NCBI GenBank assembly: GCA_038240875.1
Contig: JBBRGG010000183.1
Location: forward strand, 1 to 7,257
DNA from: JBBRGG01 sp038240875
GTDB taxonomy: Bacteria; Planctomycetota; Phycisphaerae; Phycisphaerales; UBA1924
Length of the DNA: 7,257 nucleotides
Reading direction: 5' to 3'
The notes under the pieces are model-generated. The model did not search any database and had not been told where the DNA came from. It was given only the letters and a program-made list of their open reading frames with translations. Position numbers and translations under genes: made by a program. Of the stretch, positions 5,663 to 7,257 are shown piece after piece (within the stretch, counting starts at the first letter, position 1; every line of letters begins with the position of its first letter).

Positions 5663-6619
5663 ATGGTGGAAACGATCAATCTCACGAAGCGGTATGGCGA
5701 ATTGGTTGCGCTCAACAATCTCAACCTCGTGATCAACGAGGGAGATTGCTTTGGGTTCATCGGGCCCAACGGCGCGGGGAAAACCACAACGATCAAGATT
5801 CTCGCGACGCTGTTGAAGCCCAGTAGTGGGCAGGCGAACATCGCGGGGTTCACGGTTGGGTATCAGAACCGGTTGATCCGGCCGATGATTGGTTATGTGC
5901 CCGACTTCATGGGCGCGTACGAAGACATGGTCGTAACGGAGTATTTGGAGTTTTTCGCGGCGGCGTATGGCATCCATGGGACGCAGCGGCGAAAGGTAGT
6001 TAGCGATGTTTTGGAATTGACTGACCTTGGGTATAAGGCGACTGCCGAGGTTAATAGCTTGTCACGTGGCATGCAGCAGCGGCTGAGTGTGGCACGCGTG
6101 CTGTTGCACGATCCCAAGGTCTTGCTGATGGACGAGCCGGCGAGCGGCCTGGATCCACGGGCGCGCATCGAGATGCGTGAATTGCTCAAAGAACTTCGCC
6201 GAATGGGCAAGACGATTCTTATCTCGTCGCACATCCTGCCGGAGCTTGCAGAGTTGTGCAACGTCGTAGGCGTAATCGAACGCGGGCAGTTGATCTTCAG
6301 CGGCACTGTCGATGAGATCCTGCGGCGGGCCAAGATGGGGCACACGATCCACGTGGGCGTAACCGATCGACTCGAAGAAGCGGCGAAGGTGATTTCGGGG
6401 ATTCCTGGCGTGAAGAAGGTCACGATTGCCGGTGAAGACCCATCGAGCCCGCGATCGGGTCGCTTGCTGCATGTGGCATATGAAGATGGCCCGGGGCATA
6501 CATCGTCCGACATTCCCAGCGTGTTGTTAAACCAGGGCTTTCGTATTGCGAAGTTTGCGGAAGAGCCGGTGAACCTCGAGACGGCGTTCATGCGACTGAC
6601 TAAAGGGCTGGTGCAGTAA
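5663..6619 (+). CDS. ABC transporter ATP-binding protein (CcmA/Gld-type, with C-terminal extension)
   Basis: The cytoplasmic ATPase subunit of an ABC-2-type exporter or related complex, 318 residues from ATG 5663. Walker A is GPNGAGKTT (34-42), the signature is LSRGM (133-137) in place of LSGGQ, Walker B is VLLMDEP (153-159, Asp157 and catalytic Glu158), and the switch His190 is in ISSHI. The Q-loop position is Asp81 (IGYVPDF) rather than Gln, a substitution also seen among ABC-2 ATPases of this kind. Residues from about 215 to the end form a DUF4162-like tail. The ATG was chosen because MVETINLTKRYG matches the usual family N terminus. TTG 5657, with GGAG eight bases upstream (5645-5648), is a real alternative, and GTG 5648 is less likely. 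It probably shares a transcript with the preceding membrane protein gene. No permease gene follows, since the next gene lies on the opposite strand and its stop is 37 bases away. The substrate is unknown. Confidence 0.95.
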   Translation: MVETINLTKRYGELVALNNLNLVINEGDCFGFIGPNGAGKTTTIKILATLLKPSSGQANIAGFTVGYQNRLIRPMIGYVPDFMGAYEDMVVTEYLEFFAAAYGIHGTQRRKVVSDVLELTDLGYKATAEVNSLSRGMQQRLSVARVLLHDPKVLLMDEPASGLDPRARIEMRELLKELRRMGKTILISSHILPELAELCNVVGVIERGQLIFSGTVDEILRRAKMGHTIHVGVTDRLEEAAKVISGIPGVKKVTIAGEDPSSPRSGRLLHVAYEDGPGHTSSDIPSVLLNQGFRIAKFAEEPVNLETAFMRLTKGLVQ

Positions 6620-6656
6620 GAGATCGCCCGTCGAGTGCAAAGCGTGTAGCGCGGGT

Positions 6657-7257
6657 TTACTTCAGGTGAGCCGCGAGGATTTCGATTGGGTGTTTGGCTG
6701 CGCGGTCGAGCGCGTCGTGAACTTGGTGGCGGCAGCTCGTGCCCGGGGCGGCGAGAGTTGCGGCGGGTGCGTTGCGCAGAGCGGGGAAGAGAACAAGTTC
6801 GCCGATGCGCATCGAGAGATCGAAGCGGTCGTTGGTGTAGCCGAAGCTGCCCGCCATCCCGCAGCAGCCGCTGTCGAGAGTTTGCACGTTGCTATTGGGG
6901 ATTCGCTTGAGGGGTGATGCGGAAGTTTGCGCGCCCCACAAGGCTTTTTGATGGCAATGGCCATGAAGCATGAGTGGCCCTGAGCCTTTATACGAAGCGA
7001 AAGTCGGCTTGATCGGATGAGAATCCCACGCGGTATCGAGGAAGTGTTCGACGAGGTGGCTCTTAGCAGCCAACGCCTTGCGCTTCGCAATTGGAGTGCG
7101 GAGTTTGAGTTGCATCCAGTCGTCTTTGAACGCGGAAAGGCAGCTTGGCTCAGCGACCAAGATCGCGGCGACATCATGGTCGAGGATGAAGGGCATGAGC
7201 GCGTTGAGCGTCGCGTCAGCGGTTTCGATGGCTTCGGGAAGAAGGCCTAGCGAGATG
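6657..7257 (-). CDS. FeS-binding (CCG-domain) oxidoreductase, C-terminal part; YdiJ/GlcF-like
   Basis: The last 200 residues of a protein whose start lies beyond the right edge; the frame is open to the window end. It carries the cysteine-rich CCG domain of heterodisulfide-reductase, GlcF and LutA proteins. Numbered from the first visible residue, Cys39 is in VAEPSC, Cys101 in HGHCHQKAL, Cys131-Cys132 in DSGCCGMAGSFGY, and Cys175 in PGTSCRHQ. The HGHCHQKAL/GCCGMAGSFGY/SCRHQ wording is typical of the C terminus of large (about 1000-residue) FAD-linked oxidases with a fused FeS module (YdiJ, D-2-hydroxyacid or D-lactate dehydrogenases), and of stand-alone GlcF-like subunits. Which of these it is cannot be told without the N terminus. 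It would pass electrons from a hydroxyacid substrate to the quinone pool. The stop is TAA (TTA at 6657-6659 on the plus strand). It converges with the ABC gene, and no clear terminator is seen in the 37-base gap. Confidence 0.92.
   Translation of the reverse strand, partial: ISLGLLPEAIETADATLNALMPFILDHDVAAILVAEPSCLSAFKDDWMQLKLRTPIAKRKALAAKSHLVEHFLDTAWDSHPIKPTFASYKGSGPLMLHGHCHQKALWGAQTSASPLKRIPNSNVQTLDSGCCGMAGSFGYTNDRFDLSMRIGELVLFPALRNAPAATLAAPGTSCRHQVHDALDRAAKHPIEILAAHLK

Noticed and set aside
6620..6656. Possible bidirectional terminator in the ABC/FeS convergent gap
   Set aside because: Only a four-pair CCCG/CGGG match and no T-tract of useful length.
1..7257. CRISPR array, insertion sequence, integrase/attachment site next to the tRNA, toxin-antitoxin or defence genes
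   Set aside because: No regular spaced repeats, transposase or integrase motifs, or terminal inverted repeats are seen, and no copy of the tRNA 3' end is evident elsewhere.

Overview
The window looks like an ordinary chromosomal stretch of a moderately GC-rich bacterium. Codons in the two long membrane and ABC genes favour G at the third position. One tRNA gene lacks an encoded CCA end, and starts often have weak Shine-Dalgarno sequences. The mix of an M20 dipeptidase, a very large two-span membrane protein paired with an ABC ATPase, and a YdiJ/GlcF-type FeS oxidoreductase would suit a planctomycete (Phycisphaera-like). This placement is inference from style and gene content, not from a marker gene.

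Layout, left to right. Positions 1-150 hold the highly charged C-terminal tail of an unidentified protein, followed by a stem-loop and a rho-independent terminator (217-249). A CAT-anticodon tRNA gene lies at 370-444 with a plausible promoter just upstream. Positions 445-906 contain no intact gene, but they include several strong inverted repeats and end partly in a very good rho-independent terminator (697-749). That stretch is either an unrecognised structured RNA or the remains of a small gene. From 907 to 2412 lies a complete M20 metallodipeptidase with all expected metal ligands. It converges on a small minus-strand single-span membrane protein (2445-2819). This gene is divergent from a large secreted/membrane protein (start about 2904, stop 5597), which has a signal peptide, an extracytoplasmic glutamine-amidotransferase-like region, two central membrane spans and a long C-terminal domain. 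An ABC ATPase (5663-6619) follows 65 bases later on the same strand and probably belongs to the same transcription unit. The right end (6657-7257, minus) is the C-terminal part of an FeS (CCG-domain) oxidoreductase that runs off the window.

How they work together: the only convincing functional pair is the large membrane protein and the ABC ATPase. No classical ABC permease is present in the window. The other genes look like independent housekeeping or metabolic functions. I see no defence system, mobile element, CRISPR array or biosynthetic cluster. The most worthwhile unexplained signal is the terminated, structured intergenic region between the tRNA and the peptidase.
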